The position numbers and the translations under genes were made by a program. From contig JACEFZ010006263.1 of the NCBI GenBank assembly GCA_014155875.1, forward strand, positions 514,001 through 578,000: a stretch of DNA of 64,000 nt, written 5' to 3'. The stretch comes from Cepaea nemoralis (Eukaryota > Mollusca > Gastropoda > Stylommatophora > Helicidae). Positions 12,027-23,145 of this stretch are shown here, piece by piece. Under the pieces are notes generated by a model. The model was not told where the DNA came from, searched no databases, and saw only the letters and a program-made list of their open reading frames with translations. Each line of letters opens with the position of its first letter. Position 1 is the stretch's first letter.

Positions 12027-12563
12027 CAGTAAGTAAAGCAATAACATGGCTCGAGACACAGACATTCACTAGGGCATGTTTCCTTAGCGACTCAATGAGC
12101 ATGCTCAAGAGGATAGAGATGAGGTGGATCCGAAGAGAGTGGTTGCTGTCTCTGGAGCGGTCTCGGCTGGCAAAGATTAGTTTCATCTTCGTGCCAAGGC
12201 ATGCGGGAGTACAAGGAAATGAGCGGGCTGACAAGCTCGCAGGTGAGGCTACTGTAGAGGGCGGACGTGCCATGGACCAGGCTGACATTCTGAATGCTCT
12301 ACGAGAAGTAAGACTTTTGCGAGAACCAAGTGATGACTGTGAATCTACAACCATGGCCAGACTGCGAGAACAGTAAATTAAAAAAAAAGGTGTGGCCAAA
12401 CACGAACACTACGCAGAGAGCCAAAGAAGATTGATAAACCAACACAGAACTGGTGTCGTTAGCCGCTACACGCTGCGGGATTTGCTGAAGAAGGGATCCG
12501 AGCACTTATGGACTGAATGGTTCGATGTGCAATGAGGATGATCTGTCGACTAACTAACTAACT
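12027..12563 (+). pseudogene. LINE-A copy 1: RNase H C-terminus and 3' tail
   Basis: 5'-truncated fragment of the same non-LTR retrotransposon as at 12712-14113. It begins inside the RNase H domain (SKAITWLETQTF), keeps LSDS and HAGVQGNERADKLAGEA, and is broken by a stop at 12374 and an expanded A run (12378-12388) that shifts the frame. The C-terminus continues in another frame to a stop just before CGACTAACTAACTAAC. Relative to copy 2, GHAG has become RHAG at the catalytic histidine motif. Confidence 0.88.
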
Positions 12564-12711
12564 TATTATTATTTGAAAACGTCCAAGTCGGCCACTCCCG
12601 AACATTTACTTAAAACCAATACAGTTAATAAACAAAACGCACTTCGTATACTGTATTCGACGAATAACAATCGATTGCTCAAATATATCGAAGCGTTGAA
12701 TATATCCCTCG

Positions 12712-14113
12712 TTGAATAATCATATTGTCAACAATCCAACACCAACTGTAATGCTGTGTTCAGAGACGGTGGAAAGAACGCAGGCAATGAATTACCTGGG
12801 GATACGGTTTGATCGAAGCCTTGCTTATAATGTGCACATAGACCAGGTGATAACAAAGGCCAAGCGGGGTTTGGCAGCGATGCGGGTGATGGCGGCAGTA
12901 AACTGTGAGCAGCGCCATCTATGTCTTCTGTACGAGGGGCTGGTCATGTCTGTTTTGGAGTATGCAATGGCAATCCTGACTCTCAGCCATAAGCAGATAG
13001 AAAGGATGGAAAGGATACAGAATGAAGCTATGCGCATTATTCTTGGATGTACAAGAGATACAGCATGCAGGGCGATGCGCTACCTTCTTGATTTTCCAAC
13101 CATTGAAGAGAGAATGCAAGTTTGCAGGGCACGTGCCTACCTCAGAATTAACGCAAACACACAGCATCCACTGCATAGTGAAATTAGGAAGGTGAAGGGC
13201 AGCAGGTTAAAAAGAGGACGGTCGTGGATGGGTCAAGCCGAGGACATTCTTCAACAGGTGTGTTCACTTGAGGACTTAGAACCTGGCGAGGAGTGGGTGC
13301 AAGTGCCAACAGACTTCTGCACATCCTTTTCAGTTTGCATCCAACTAGATAGAAAATGCAGACAAGAAAATCCGGCTGCTGTTGAGGCTGAAGTACAAGC
13401 GTTGATTTTCGAGAATTCGCTAGACAGTGACGCGGTCATCTACACAGATGGGTCGGTCGTCCGACATGTGAGAAGCTCATGGGCCTTTACAGCTCGGGCC
13501 GGAGGGAGAATTGTGAAGGAGGACTCTGGTGCTTTCACTGAAACCACAAGTAGCCTGACCATGGAAGTCATGGCAGTAAGTAAAGCAATAACATGGCTCG
13601 AGACACAGACATTCACTAGGGCTTGTTTCCTTAGCGACTCAATGAACATGATCAAGAGGATAGAGGAGGGGTCGATTCGAAGAGAATGGTTGCTGCCTCT
13701 GAAGCGGTCTCGGCTGGCAAAGATTAGTTTCATCTTCGTGCCAGGGCATGCGGGAGTACAAGGAAATGAGCGGGCTGACAAGCTCGCAGGTGAGGCTACT
13801 GTTGAGGGCGGACGCGCCATGGACCAGGCTGACATTCTGAATGCTCTACGAGAAGTGAGACTTTTGCAGGAACCAAGTGATGACTGTGAATCTACAACAA
13901 TGGCCAGACTGCGAGAGCAGCAAATTAAAAGAGGGGTGGCCAAACAAGAACACTACGCAGGAAGCCAAAGAAGATTGATAAACCAACACAGAACTGGCGT
14001 CGTTAGCCGCTACACGCTGCGGGATTTGCTGAGGAGGGGATCCGAGCACTTATGGACTGAATGGTCCGATGTGCAACGAGGATGATCTGTCGACTAACTA
14101 ACTAACTAACTAA
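12712..14113 (+). CDS. LINE-A copy 2: reverse transcriptase thumb, RNase H domain, 3' tail
   Basis: The 457-codon frame to 14085 is the C-terminal part of a non-LTR retrotransposon ORF2, truncated upstream of the RT catalytic core. Residues about 20-145 match the RT thumb/connection (NYLGIRFDRSL, KAKRGLAAMR, MSVLEYAMAIL). Residues about 240-360 are an RNase H domain with all catalytic positions present: D246 in YTDGS, E285 in TMEV, D309 in LSDS, and H346/D356 in GHAGVQGNERAD. The last 50 residues form a C-terminal extension with HRTGVVSRYTLRDLL. RNase H places it in the I/Nimb/Ingi-like group of LINEs rather than RTE or CR1. The stop is followed by GATGATCTGTCGAC and (TAAC)n, the 3' tail that SINE-C shares. 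No ATG start is expected, because the copy is 5'-truncated. Confidence 0.9.
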
Positions 14114-14252
14114 GAACTTCCCGTTTAATCTCAGACATGTGGGGATAACTGTACTCCACAATCGAATAATATCAGTGACTACGCACTTAGTAGTTAAGCC
14201 AAAATAGTATTCATTTATTTATTAAACTTGACATATAACTCTGCATAAGTAC

Positions 14253-14573
14253 ATGACGAGACGCAGAGAAATATACCAGTCAATAAAACGTGCAATATTG
14301 TTTTTGATGCTTTTCTTTATATTATTATTTAGACGGAATGGTGAAAGTTACGTCACCTCACAGAGACCGTGGAATGTCATACAAATACAAACTACCCGGG
14401 AAGGTTTAATCAGGGGAAAGCAAGTTTTCATCCTGAAAATTTACGAAAGTCTAGGCAACCCAAAGAAGAAAGATGATAAATGTATCGAAGATTGGTGCAA
14501 CAAACTCAACAACGTACCCGAAGAGGAGGCACACAATCGGATGGCTCTGATGCTCTTGGCAACAGGCAAATAA
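14253..14573 (+). CDS. Unrecognised 106-codon frame
   Basis: I do not recognise this frame. It has a hydrophobic stretch at about residues 14-26 (AILFLMLFFILLF), then a polar, charged remainder ending in EEEAHNRMALMLLATGK. A pyrimidine-rich ATTATTTAG at 14315-14331 could be a splice acceptor, in which case only the downstream part would be exonic. No partner exon was found. It may be chance or a piece of a retroelement. Confidence 0.2.
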   Translation: MTRRREIYQSIKRAILFLMLFFILLFRRNGESYVTSQRPWNVIQIQTTREGLIRGKQVFILKIYESLGNPKKKDDKCIEDWCNKLNNVPEEEAHNRMALMLLATGK

Positions 14574-14617
14574 GAAAGGAAAACAAGGAAACAAAGCAAC
14601 TAAACCTAAGGATGAAC

Positions 14618-15045
14618 CCTTCTAAGAACTTAGTTTAGTTTAGTCGACGGATCAACATCACGGCACACGGGTGTAACCCATAAGTGTTCCGTTCTACTCC
14701 TAACTCAAGCCTGAGTCCGGAGAATCTCAGCTCTGTGCACGAACTCCGTAGCACCGGTGAGGATCTTGAAATACTTTGAATAGATTTTTAACTCGAAATT
14801 TTGCCCGAGCAGCGCCTTAGGCTACTCTTGTTCGATTTCCAACTGCCAAGGGATATTTTACGCGCAACAATACACACGGGCGTTCGATCTCACTACCCAG
14901 AGACTAGGGGAAATGTTGTTACTAGAAGACCACGTGAAAATATCCTGGCTGTCACCGGGGCTTGAACATATACCTCCAGCACTCGAGGCGGACACCATAC
15001 CTCGAGACCACTCACACTCCCCCCCCCCCCCCCCTTCTAAGGACT
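14618..15045 (-). repeat. SINE-C copy 1 with 14-bp target duplication
   Basis: The element lies at about 14632-15031, read on the minus strand. It has a tRNA-like head (GAGTGGTCTCGAGGTATGG; B-box region GTTCAAGCCCC), a body of about 300 bp, and the 3' tail GTCGACTAAACTAAACTAA. Flanks CCCTTCTAAGAACT (14618-14631) and CCCTTCTAAGGACT (15032-15045) are a target duplication with one change. A C run of about 16 lies at the 5' end of the element. Confidence 0.88.
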
Positions 15046-15276
15046 ACACCCACTCAAAACGGGCGAGCTAGGAGCCATCAAACGGAAAAGCAAAAAAGAC
15101 ACGAGCACAAAGGAAAACTCACCGGTCAAACTCCTAGCTGACGTTACAGGCATAAACTCTGCTACATCGAAAAGTCATCTAAAACTGACGCAGAAGACAA
15201 GAGAAACTAAACCCACACACTCAACAACCACACTTATAAGGCTGCTAAAGCTGGTTAATCGAGTCTCTCTCTCTCT

Positions 15277-15278
<2 letters not shown>

Positions 15279-15308
<30 letters not shown>

Positions 15309-15470
15309 ATATTGGAGAAGGTTAACCCGATCAACAAAGAAAGCCGGATGTGCCTGCTGGAGGAATGGCGATTTAAAGATATATCTCCCAGCTTTGCTGC
15401 AAACAGACAAAACACAGCTGTATCTCGAACAGACAAGTATCGGGCGAATGCAGAGGAAGAACAACTATTA
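15279..15470 (+). repeat. Poly-C run and diverged SINE-D copy
   Basis: A run of about 30 C at 15279-15308 abuts text that matches SINE-D in order: GAAGGTTAACCCGATCAAC, AGCCGGATGTG, GCTTTGCTGCAAACAGACA, then a GAAGAA end. It is older than the three clean SINE-D copies elsewhere. Confidence 0.5.
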
Positions 15471-15601
15471 TTAATAATATCTTAACCTCTTCACCTCCCG
15501 TTACCTCGTACATTACCAACTGTCAATATGAACAATCATCATCACGTGCCATGCCGACAAGCGTGGCCAGGTCTGTGTTCTTATTATAATTATATCACGT
15601 G

Positions 15602-15875
15602 GAGGCCAGCCTGGCCGAATAACGCGCGTTCTTAACCATCCGGTGTGATGATGCCGAGGTAACGGGTTCAACCCCTACACTAGACAGTTGGACAAACATG
15701 GTGATTTTTCGTCCTTGACTTGAGAACGGACATTATAAGTACCTCCGAAGTTGGAGTGGATTCGCCTGATGGCGAGGGACACAAGCTAACCCACGCGCAA
15801 AATGCAGTCCAGTGCTAATACTAGAAGTAGTGTGCACGGATTACGCTTGAGTTCAAGTGAGTGAGCGCAAAAAAA
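15602..15875 (+). repeat. SINE-B, near full length
   Basis: tRNA Ser/Leu-like head with AGCCTGGCCGAATAAC (A box, altered) and GGGTTCAACCCCTAC (B box). The body includes GACAGTTGGACAAACATGG and GTTGGAGTGGATTCGCCTG, and the 3' end is GCTTGAGTTCAAGTGAGTGA. Poly-A-like GCAAAAAAAT follows. Confidence 0.82.
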
Positions 15876-16199
15876 TATCATGTCTTCAAGTGGAACGCAG
15901 AGGTGTTTCCAAGGCACCAGGGCCAGGTTCTATACTGACCAAGACCTACTGACACCTCTTAGCTGCGCATCCTGGGCAATAGGTCCCTTCGGGGTCCTGG
16001 CTAACGTAGTAGGATCACTGATTCCTTCGAAGTCGGAGAGTATCTGCCTGCACGGCGAGGGACCACCAGTCTGCACCCAATAAGCCAGACATAGGATAAT
16101 GGATACTTTACGCAAACCTCAGTCCGGTATGACATCACAATGATGTTGGAAAACAGGACTTCACAGCCAGCGAACACAAGCAAGCAATGTCTTCAAGTC

Positions 16200-16570
16200 A
16201 TCTCTTTGTTTTCCCCCTTACGTTTGCCAGTTGTCATTAAGTTTTCAAGTGTATTTCTTCTCATAACATGCGAATAAACATCTTGACTGTCTACGCCCTC
16301 TAATCAATTTACGGCTTTCAAGTATTTTTTAAAGAACTGCTTCATTCATTGTTCTGTCAGCCCATGACACTCCTTAAATTTTCACCAGAAACCAAAGATC
16401 TGCTCTTATAATATATAAACCACAGCTTTTCTGCTAATTGTCAAGGTTTCACATGTATACAGCAGTTTAGTTCTATACAGCGTTTTAATACTCCTCTTTT
16501 CACTGCCACTTGACAGCTATTCTATTGGCGTGTATGTTTTCCATTTACCATAGTCAAATCAAAGGAATTG
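16200..16570 (-). pseudogene. LINE-B C-terminal fragment
   Basis: Minus-strand text parallels 62340-62640: ATAACATGCG (GHVMR region), TCTAATCAATTTACG (IREIR), the CYIEPVLLYG-like block, and then the NILTNK-like block. Heavily substituted. Confidence 0.6.
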
Positions 16571-16839
16571 ACGGAAGGGCCGTTTGCACGAGGCTCTAGG
16601 CTACCATTTGTTGTGAGAGTCACTAAATACAGGGATAACTGGTCTGTGGCAGCCTTACGTCCACTGCACCTGTGTCCGTCTCTAGTCGTCTTGCCATGCT
16701 CGCCACTGGAACCAGATGGACGCAGACGAGAGAGTGAGGTCGATGGAGTTGCGCAACCACTACCTCACTATAATCCAAACTAAAGCGCAAGTCATTCATT
16801 CTTCATCAAATAAAAAAAGATGAAATGAATGAATGGTCC
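16571..16839. other. Unannotated sequence
   Basis: A short open frame (16568-16783) has no recognisable features. A near-palindrome TTCATTC...GAATGAATGA lies at 16790-16835. Confidence 0.35.
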
Positions 16840-16975
16840 TCATCATTCGTGATGGACGAACATCCATGTTTTCCATCATGCAGATGACAATTGTAACCAT
16901 GGCGACTTTTTCCTAATCTCTACAAGGCATCTTCCACCAGATGTTAGTAACATTGTTAGACTGTTCTAAGATGGA
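16840..16975 (-). pseudogene. LINE-B small internal fragment
   Basis: Minus-strand match to the segment spanning ...GRCLEEIRxR and the following KMEN block (TTTTCCATC, CCATGGCGACTTTTTCCTAATCTCTACAAGGCATC). Confidence 0.45.
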
Positions 16976-18639
16976 AGTGTCTATTCATACCTAGAGTATG
17001 TATAAACTACCCCGTTTATTCATACTCCAGCTATGTATAAACTCTCCCTCTAAACTGTTGCACCGACTCTGTTTATGAATGTGTCCATTTACTTGGATGT
17101 TATTTCTTTCTTTAATATGAATGCTGCCAAGAAAAATTGAACCCTGTGAATTTTTCGAACTCGAAACTCTTTTACCTCGGCTGTTGTTAGTGTGCACCAT
17201 ATATAACCTCACTGCAATTTGTGAGGGAAAGCATGCATCATGTCAACGTTTGTCCACTAGTTGTCCATAGTCAAGAGACAAACATAAGCATACAGACAGA
17301 CAGACATACAAACTTACAGATGAAGGTGTGTTTTACAAAAAAAATAAAAAAATCTTTATTTGTGTTCAAGACAACAAAAACAATAGCAACGAGTTTAGCA
17401 CCGTTCTTAGTGTTACATTACATAACAAACACTTGCAGTGGTGATGTAGATTCTGTGATGTATTTATACTTTACAATATGCAGATCATTTTAGTGAAACC
17501 CCACCAGGGCTTGTGGAAAGGAAAAGAAGGCAATCCCAGCTACACTATAAAAGGAAGATGAGGGCACTAATGATCTCTTCTTCACTGCCACAGGTACAGT
17601 TGAAGTTAGGCGTCCATGCATGAAGCGGATCGCATATGATCCAGGTCAGCGTTGAACTTAATGTTGCGTGGGGCTGTGAGCTGCTGTGGCGGAAAAGCCA
17701 GTACAGTATTTGAGTGCTAGGTTATCCTGGGTATTTGTTGTGCCCTAAAAGTCTTCACTGTACTGCACACTTTTGCTGTCGCAGACATCTGTTTTTGCAC
17801 CCTAAATTCTTGTCTTGTGGCAGATGTATGGTTTCCTGTATAAGCTGGTGGCCTCCGTATATACCTATTGTATAGAGTATAGTTTCATGTTCAACTTGAA
17901 GTATATGTTTTCGGCTTTCACCATATGTCAGTGTTCGTATTTAGAATGTTTTGCAGAGACGACTAAGGATAATTCTATGTTGTTTTTAGTTTGATAGTTT
18001 AGTTTTATTAATTTAATTTGTACATCCACAGTAATTTTCACTGCAGCCTAATTGTTTAATCCATTGACTGGGTTGGGAGCCACCAATTTTCAACCTCTGT
18101 CCTGTCTCAGATCTTCTTTCTGTTTACTTTCCATGATCTTTTTAGTTCAGGGTACTGTGCGAGGTTTCTTCTTTTTATTTATTTCTTCTCTGTTTCCTAT
18201 CACCCTTCTCTTTAACTCGGACGCAGTCATAATTGAGCTCTTTCCGCCTCACATTATCATATTTCCCTCGGTTTCATTAAAACAGTGTTTGCACAAACAG
18301 GCGATCTCTTTCTCTCTTCTAATAACTCCTCTCCTTTCTTGTCTTATACTTGAAAACAGAGCTGACTGTTATCCAACTAATGACAAACGTGAATGAAGGT
18401 GAAATAAAATATGAAGCATGATAGCCCACAACATGCAAAACAAAAACAAATATTTCAACCAAAATTGTCAAAGCATAAATAACAGAAAACAAGAACACTA
18501 AGAAAACGAGAACACAAAGCTATCCAAACATGGATACACGCTGTGGCTAGAGGCAGTGAATACACAATTCCCCGACATACTGAGTCGAGGGTTTGAAATC
18601 AGCCAATGTGACTTGGAAACAAACTGCCTTGCGTTGATT
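16976..18639. other. Unannotated sequence
   Basis: About 1.7 kb without a supported gene. Open frames at 17221-17493 and 18052-18396 lack recognisable motifs and splice context. The text at 17495-17660 (CCCACCAGGGCTTGTGG, CCATGCATGAAGCGGATCGC) may be old repeat but has no second copy here. Confidence 0.4.
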
Positions 18640-18775
18640 TGGATGGTATCAGCGTTGGTCACTGAGAAAGCCATGGCAAACTACTGAATGTAAACATTGT
18701 CTAGTAAATCATACACAACTAAAAATACTGGGGTTGATTGCGATTTCTTGTTAAGGAAATGCAACTAATTAAACT
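18640..18775 (+). repeat. SINE-A 3' half
   Basis: Diverged body (GAAAGCCATGGCAAACTACTG) and 3' end (TTAAGGAAATGCAACTAA). The tRNA-like head is missing or unrecognisable. Confidence 0.55.
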
Positions 18776-18953
18776 ATCTAAATATCACAGCTCTGTACTT
18801 GATTTTAGCAATTAGCATCTTTAACTATAAATCTTTAGTCAGCAGAGTGGTGTAGGGTAAAGAGAGAGGGATAGTATCTCACGGTCAGTGGCAGCCGTAT
18901 CCCAAGGGATAGACCAGGATCCTATCTGGTTCCCATCTCTTTACTCACCTCAT

Positions 18954-19126
18954 GTATCGCTCCACATCCCCGGGAAGGTTAACCCGGTCAACAAATGCCC
19001 GCAGAAGTCGGATGTGTCGGCCTGACGGCGCAAGAACGCAGCTCTGCTGTAAACAGGCACAACGCAGTCACATCCGGAAAAAAACTCCGGATGAACGAAG
19101 AAGAAGAAGAAGAAGTATCGCTCCAC
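18954..19126 (+). repeat. SINE-D copy with perfect 12-bp target duplication
   Basis: The element occupies 18966-19114: 5' end CCCGGGAAGGTTAACCCGG, a middle with AAGTCGGATGTGTCGGCC, and a (GAA)n tail. Direct repeats GTATCGCTCCAC at 18954-18965 and 19115-19126 are identical. It has no obvious A/B boxes, but its ends are identical to the other clean copies, so this is a complete short element rather than a random truncation. Confidence 0.88.
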
Positions 19127-19149
19127 GAATACTGCTTGTGTACGGCGGT

Positions 19150-19392
19150 GGCAGCCGGTCTCCTTGGTGTAGATTTTAACGTCTTTCTCCGTAATCCCGT
19201 ACATTCTCGTGAGTAACGCAGCTGCGCGAGATTTGGTAGCGGACCGTGCCGCGTTGGTTACTTACGGAGGTATGTGAGCCGGTCGCTCAGAAAGCAATGG
19301 CAAATTACTGAGCGTAATCTTGCCTAGTACATCAAAAGCAGCTGAAAACTGCTGGTGTTGACTGCAACGTCCTGTAAAGGATATGGAGAAAG
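19150..19392 (+). repeat. SINE-A, subtype B
   Basis: Head CCGGTCTCCTTGGTGTAGA with variable text, body CAGAAAGCAATGGCAAATTA, and 3' end CGTCCTGTAAAGGATATGG. It sits about 25 bp from the SINE-D copy. Confidence 0.75.
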
Positions 19393-19419
19393 AAAAAAAA
19401 GGCGGTGGCCACACCACGT

Positions 19420-19830
19420 ACAACAGTTTTGGCTGACTGGCTAAACTACATGAGTGAAGTAGGGGTAATATCCTACTAAGGGAATGTCTATCCCTAGTAC
19501 ACAAAAGCCTGGGCTGGTGAATAAGGCAAGGCAGATGAATCTACATAGATCAACGGCTTCGAAGCAAAACAGCAGAGCGTGTGGCACACATGAGGCGTGT
19601 TCAGGACACGATAGTGAACATGGCTGGCCATCGTGGAAGAGATTGGGACCTCACCACGCAGTATTCCAAAGACAGCAATGCAATCACAGCAACGATACAA
19701 GTTGGAAGATAACATCAAGAGATGGACAAACATCAATCTGACAGAATGTACAGTCAAGGCGAGAGACAGTGTTGGAGATCCATTGTAGCCAACCTTCATT
19801 GTGGAGGCGGCATCTGATTGACTGAGTCAG
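19420..19830 (+). pseudogene. C-terminal fragment of another LINE
   Basis: Reads, with frame changes, a basic C-terminal tail: an IKRW-type motif followed by KARDRQCWRSIVA, the pattern (RW..., ...REGWRS.V) that ends several RT-only LINE ORFs. Family not determined. It differs from LINE-B and LINE-D. Confidence 0.45.
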
Positions 19831-20504
19831 CAGATGTATGTTATCTCGGCAGAACATACCCGGACTCTGGTTGGTTTATGAATCCTTTGGAAGACAGCCT
19901 GTATGTGTAATGCTGAATTATTACTTGGTCACATCTTAATTTATCTCTCCACATATGTGAAGATTCTGTATCAATCTTATACATCCCCCTGAATTCTGAG
20001 CTTAGAGCGGTGAAGGATAGCCCTGCAACAGTCCCCAAAGAAAGGGTCCTTACCGAGTCCTAGGAAGTCTCTAAGCCAAACTCACTCTGGTAGATGAAAG
20101 TTATTGTTAGAACTCAGACAACCTTAATGCCAATGCATCAGATTTACGAATTACAATTTCAGTCTTCTAGGCGTCAACAACTCTCTTTGTTTTTATTTAC
20201 TCTGGAATGAATTGCCCATTTAGGGCCAAATGGAAAAATTGCAGTAAATAAATTTACCATCGTCGGATTTACCATGGACCACATGGTACAAATTCAATGC
20301 CTGGGCTCATCACTTGCCAAAGGGAGGCAAAAAAATTGTCCATTTATTCCTTCTTGCTCTCAGGTTTATAAAATGTTATGGTGCTTTAATATCACAAGCC
20401 CATAGCAGGCAAATTATTCAGGATATATAGTGCTAAACTGCAAATCGTGCTGCTGCATCATGTTCCATTACAAGGGACTCCTATGGTAAATGCTTTGGAA
20501 GTGA
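19831..20504. other. Unannotated sequence
   Basis: No credible gene. The small palindrome CATCTGATTGACTGAGTCAGCAGATG-like text near 19810 is the only structure noted. Confidence 0.4.
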
Positions 20505-20885
20505 TCTTCTTCTTCTTAGCATTCCGAGCCATTGAGGTTCTTTGCTGCAGATACAATCCGTCTCCATTCGTCTCTCTGGTGGACCTTCTCTTGCCAGTCG
20601 TTGATTCCAAGTGCTTGTAGGTCTGTATATGTATTATCTCTCCACCGCCTTCTTGGTCTACCTCGGGGTCTACGGTCATTTATTTCCTGAGTGTAAGCGA
20701 GTTTTGTTTCCCTATTATCTTCCATTCTTTCTATATGCCCCAGCCATTGTAGTCTATTAGCCTTCATGATACCAGTGATTAGCGGGGACTTAAACAGATC
20801 ATAAATGTCTTTGTTACTTCTTCTTTTCCACTCTCCACTTTGTGTATCCCTAATGGAAGTGATAATATTTTTAAAAAAATAAAAC
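20505..20885 (-). pseudogene. LINE-D C-terminus with (GAA)n tail
   Basis: Minus strand encodes MKANRLQWLGHIERMEDN, RRPRGRPRRRWRDN and EWRRIVSAAKNLNGSE, the conserved C-terminal block of an RT-only non-LTR element. The stop is followed by a short (AAG)n tail. A second copy lies at 35625-36040, and its 3' tail alone recurs at 25972-26012. Confidence 0.78.
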
Positions 20886-21354
20886 AATATTTTGAATTTA
20901 TATACAGTGCAAATCGCTTAAGGCAATCTCGGATGTGGCACATTTCTGTTGTGAAGAACAATGTTGTGTTGTACGTTGTAAATGCATTACTATATGCTTG
21001 AACCCTTATAAGAGGAATTTCTAATAAGAACTATTTTGTGTGTCCCAGATGAGTTCGCCTTATCAGGTCTGCACTGATTACAGACTTTTCCCACACCTTG
21101 TGGCACACGGTGTTAGCCCCATATTATAATATACCAATCTGCACATGAGGGGTGCCAGACTGGCCGCCTTTACGTCCCACAACATTTTCTTGTTTCCATT
21201 ATAGGCTGGGTCAACCTGGAAGCCTAGGTCAATTTAACAAATTTGTCGTGGTTGGGATTTGAACAAAAAGCCACTGGACAGCATGCATGTGTGCTACCCA
21301 CTTCAGTACTGCAATATCCTTTGTGAGTGTCTGTAAAAGCAGCACCATATCTCA
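20886..21354. other. Unannotated sequence
   Basis: No gene or repeat family recognised. Ends in tRNA-like text near 21255-21300 of uncertain origin. Confidence 0.35.
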
Positions 21355-21690
21355 GATGCTGAAATAATAGGTCATATTGAACATCACAGAGGAGCTGAAA
21401 GAATGTTGATGGAAGGCATGGCTCCTGGAAGAAGGGTCATAGGTCAACCAACAAGATGACGGACACAATATACTGATCACATTATTAGAAGAAATAACTT
21501 GAAGAACTTGGTGACAACTGGCAAGATCGAGGGGAAGAAAACAAGGGGAAAACAGACAAGTAAATACCTGGATGGCTTGGCCACATGGCGTAGTTCGAGA
21601 CAGGAACGCTGAGCTGATCCACGACTGATGATCAAGTGAGATGGCCAAACATGACCGACCACGCTTATCGGCATGGCACATGATGATGAT
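21355..21690 (+). pseudogene. LINE-B C-terminal fragment, internally repeated
   Basis: The plus strand carries two related versions of the LINE-B C-terminus in series. The first (21360-21470) runs GHIEHHRGAERMLMEG-like. The second (21480-21680) encodes TGKIEGK, RQ and LADPRL-type text and ends GGCATGGCACATGATGATGATG plus a G run. Confidence 0.65.
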
Positions 21691-22019
21691 GGGGGGGGGG
21701 GGGATGCACAAGGCAGGGAAACTAGCAAAGGATAGAGAGTCTTTTCAGAGAAGGACGTGCTACACGATGATGGTTATGTGTGTGTGCACACGTATGCATA
21801 TGTTACTTTACGAGATAATAGTCAGTCCCAGAAATCTTTGAAGCAGATAGAACAGAAGGGAAATACCTGCAAAAGAATCATATCTCTTATATCTCCACGT
21901 ATATAAACCCTGTAAAGAATATGTACTTTCTTGAGCGTTAAACACAAGAAGCAAAACATTTGGTTTATAACAATATCTGTATACATTATGTGATTAGTAA
22001 TCAAATATTAACATAAAAA

Positions 22020-22600
22020 GATGACATGTATAGAGAGTTGTGTAAATATTGTAGTTATGTATCAATGTACACAAATATGAAATGTATAGAGAATTGTGTA
22101 AATATTGTAGTTAACAAATAACAATCAACATACAAAAAGATGTCATTTATGGAGAATTGTGTAAATATTGTAGTTACCTATACTATCAACTACAAAAATA
22201 TGACACATAGAGAATTGTGTAAATATTGTAGTTATCTATCAACTACAAAAAATGACATATAGAGAATTGTGTAAATATTGTAGTTATCTATCAACTACAA
22301 AAAATGACATATAGAGAATTGTGTAAATATTGTAGTTATCTATCAACTACAAAAAATGACATATAGAGAATTGTGTAAATATTGTAGTTATCTATACTAT
22401 CAACTACAAAAAATGACATATAGAGAATTGTGTAAATATTGTAGTTATCTATCAACTACAAAAAATGACATATAGAGAATTGTGTAAATATTGTAGTTAT
22501 CTATCAACTACAAAAATATGACACATATAGAGAATTGTGTAAATATTGTAGTTAACAAATAACAATCAACATACAAAAAGATGTCATTTATGGAGAATTG
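22020..22600. repeat. ~52-bp minisatellite with a hairpin in each unit
   Basis: About 11 units containing AGAGAATTGTGTAAATATTG followed by TGTAGTTATCTATCAACTACA. The last piece is a 7-bp inverted repeat (TGTAGTT / AACTACA) with a short loop, so each unit can fold. Outer units (ACAAATAACAATCAACA type at 22100 and 22550) are variants found near both edges. Confidence 0.88.
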
Positions 22601-22854
22601 TTCCCAGATTTCTTAAGTATTATCATCATCATCATCAATCTGGCTGACCCTCAATACTCAGAGAAATGGTCAGATGAAAACACAATCAGACTGCAACGGG
22701 TACCATTAGTATTGGGACTCTTCACTGGTTGTTGAAACTGGGGATGGAGTGTGTACAGCAATGCTCAGGGTTCTGTGATGTGGATTCCTGACTCATCATC
22801 ATGTGCCATGCTGATAAGCATGGGTATCATGGTTCACCATCTCACTCTATCACA

Positions 22855-23145
22855 AGTAGGTCAGCATGGCCGAGTGGATAGGAACGCATGGTCTTAAACA
22901 TCCGGTGTGCTGATGCCAAGGTAAGGTGTTCAACCCCTACACCGGACAGTTGGACTAAAATGCTGACCTATCGTCCTTGACATGGGGATGTAAATTACAA
23001 GTACCTCTGAAGTCAGAGTGGGTTCGCCTCATGGCGAGGGACACTGTTAATAGGGAAAGCTAATCCACAAGAAAATTTGGTCCAGCACTACTAGGTGTAG
23101 TGTCTGGACTAAGCTTGAGTTACAAGCGAGCAAGAAAAAAACAAC
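22855..23145 (+). repeat. SINE-B, best-preserved copy
   Basis: GGTCAGCATGGCCGAGTGG (A box intact) and GTGTTCAACCCCTACACC (B box) give a clear class II tRNA-derived head. The body includes GACAGTTGGACTAAAATGC and the end is CTTGAGTTACAAGCGAGC plus A-rich text. No TSD was determined. Confidence 0.85.

Noticed and set aside
13440..13943. 167-codon minus-strand frame
   Set aside because: Antisense of the LINE-A RNase H domain.
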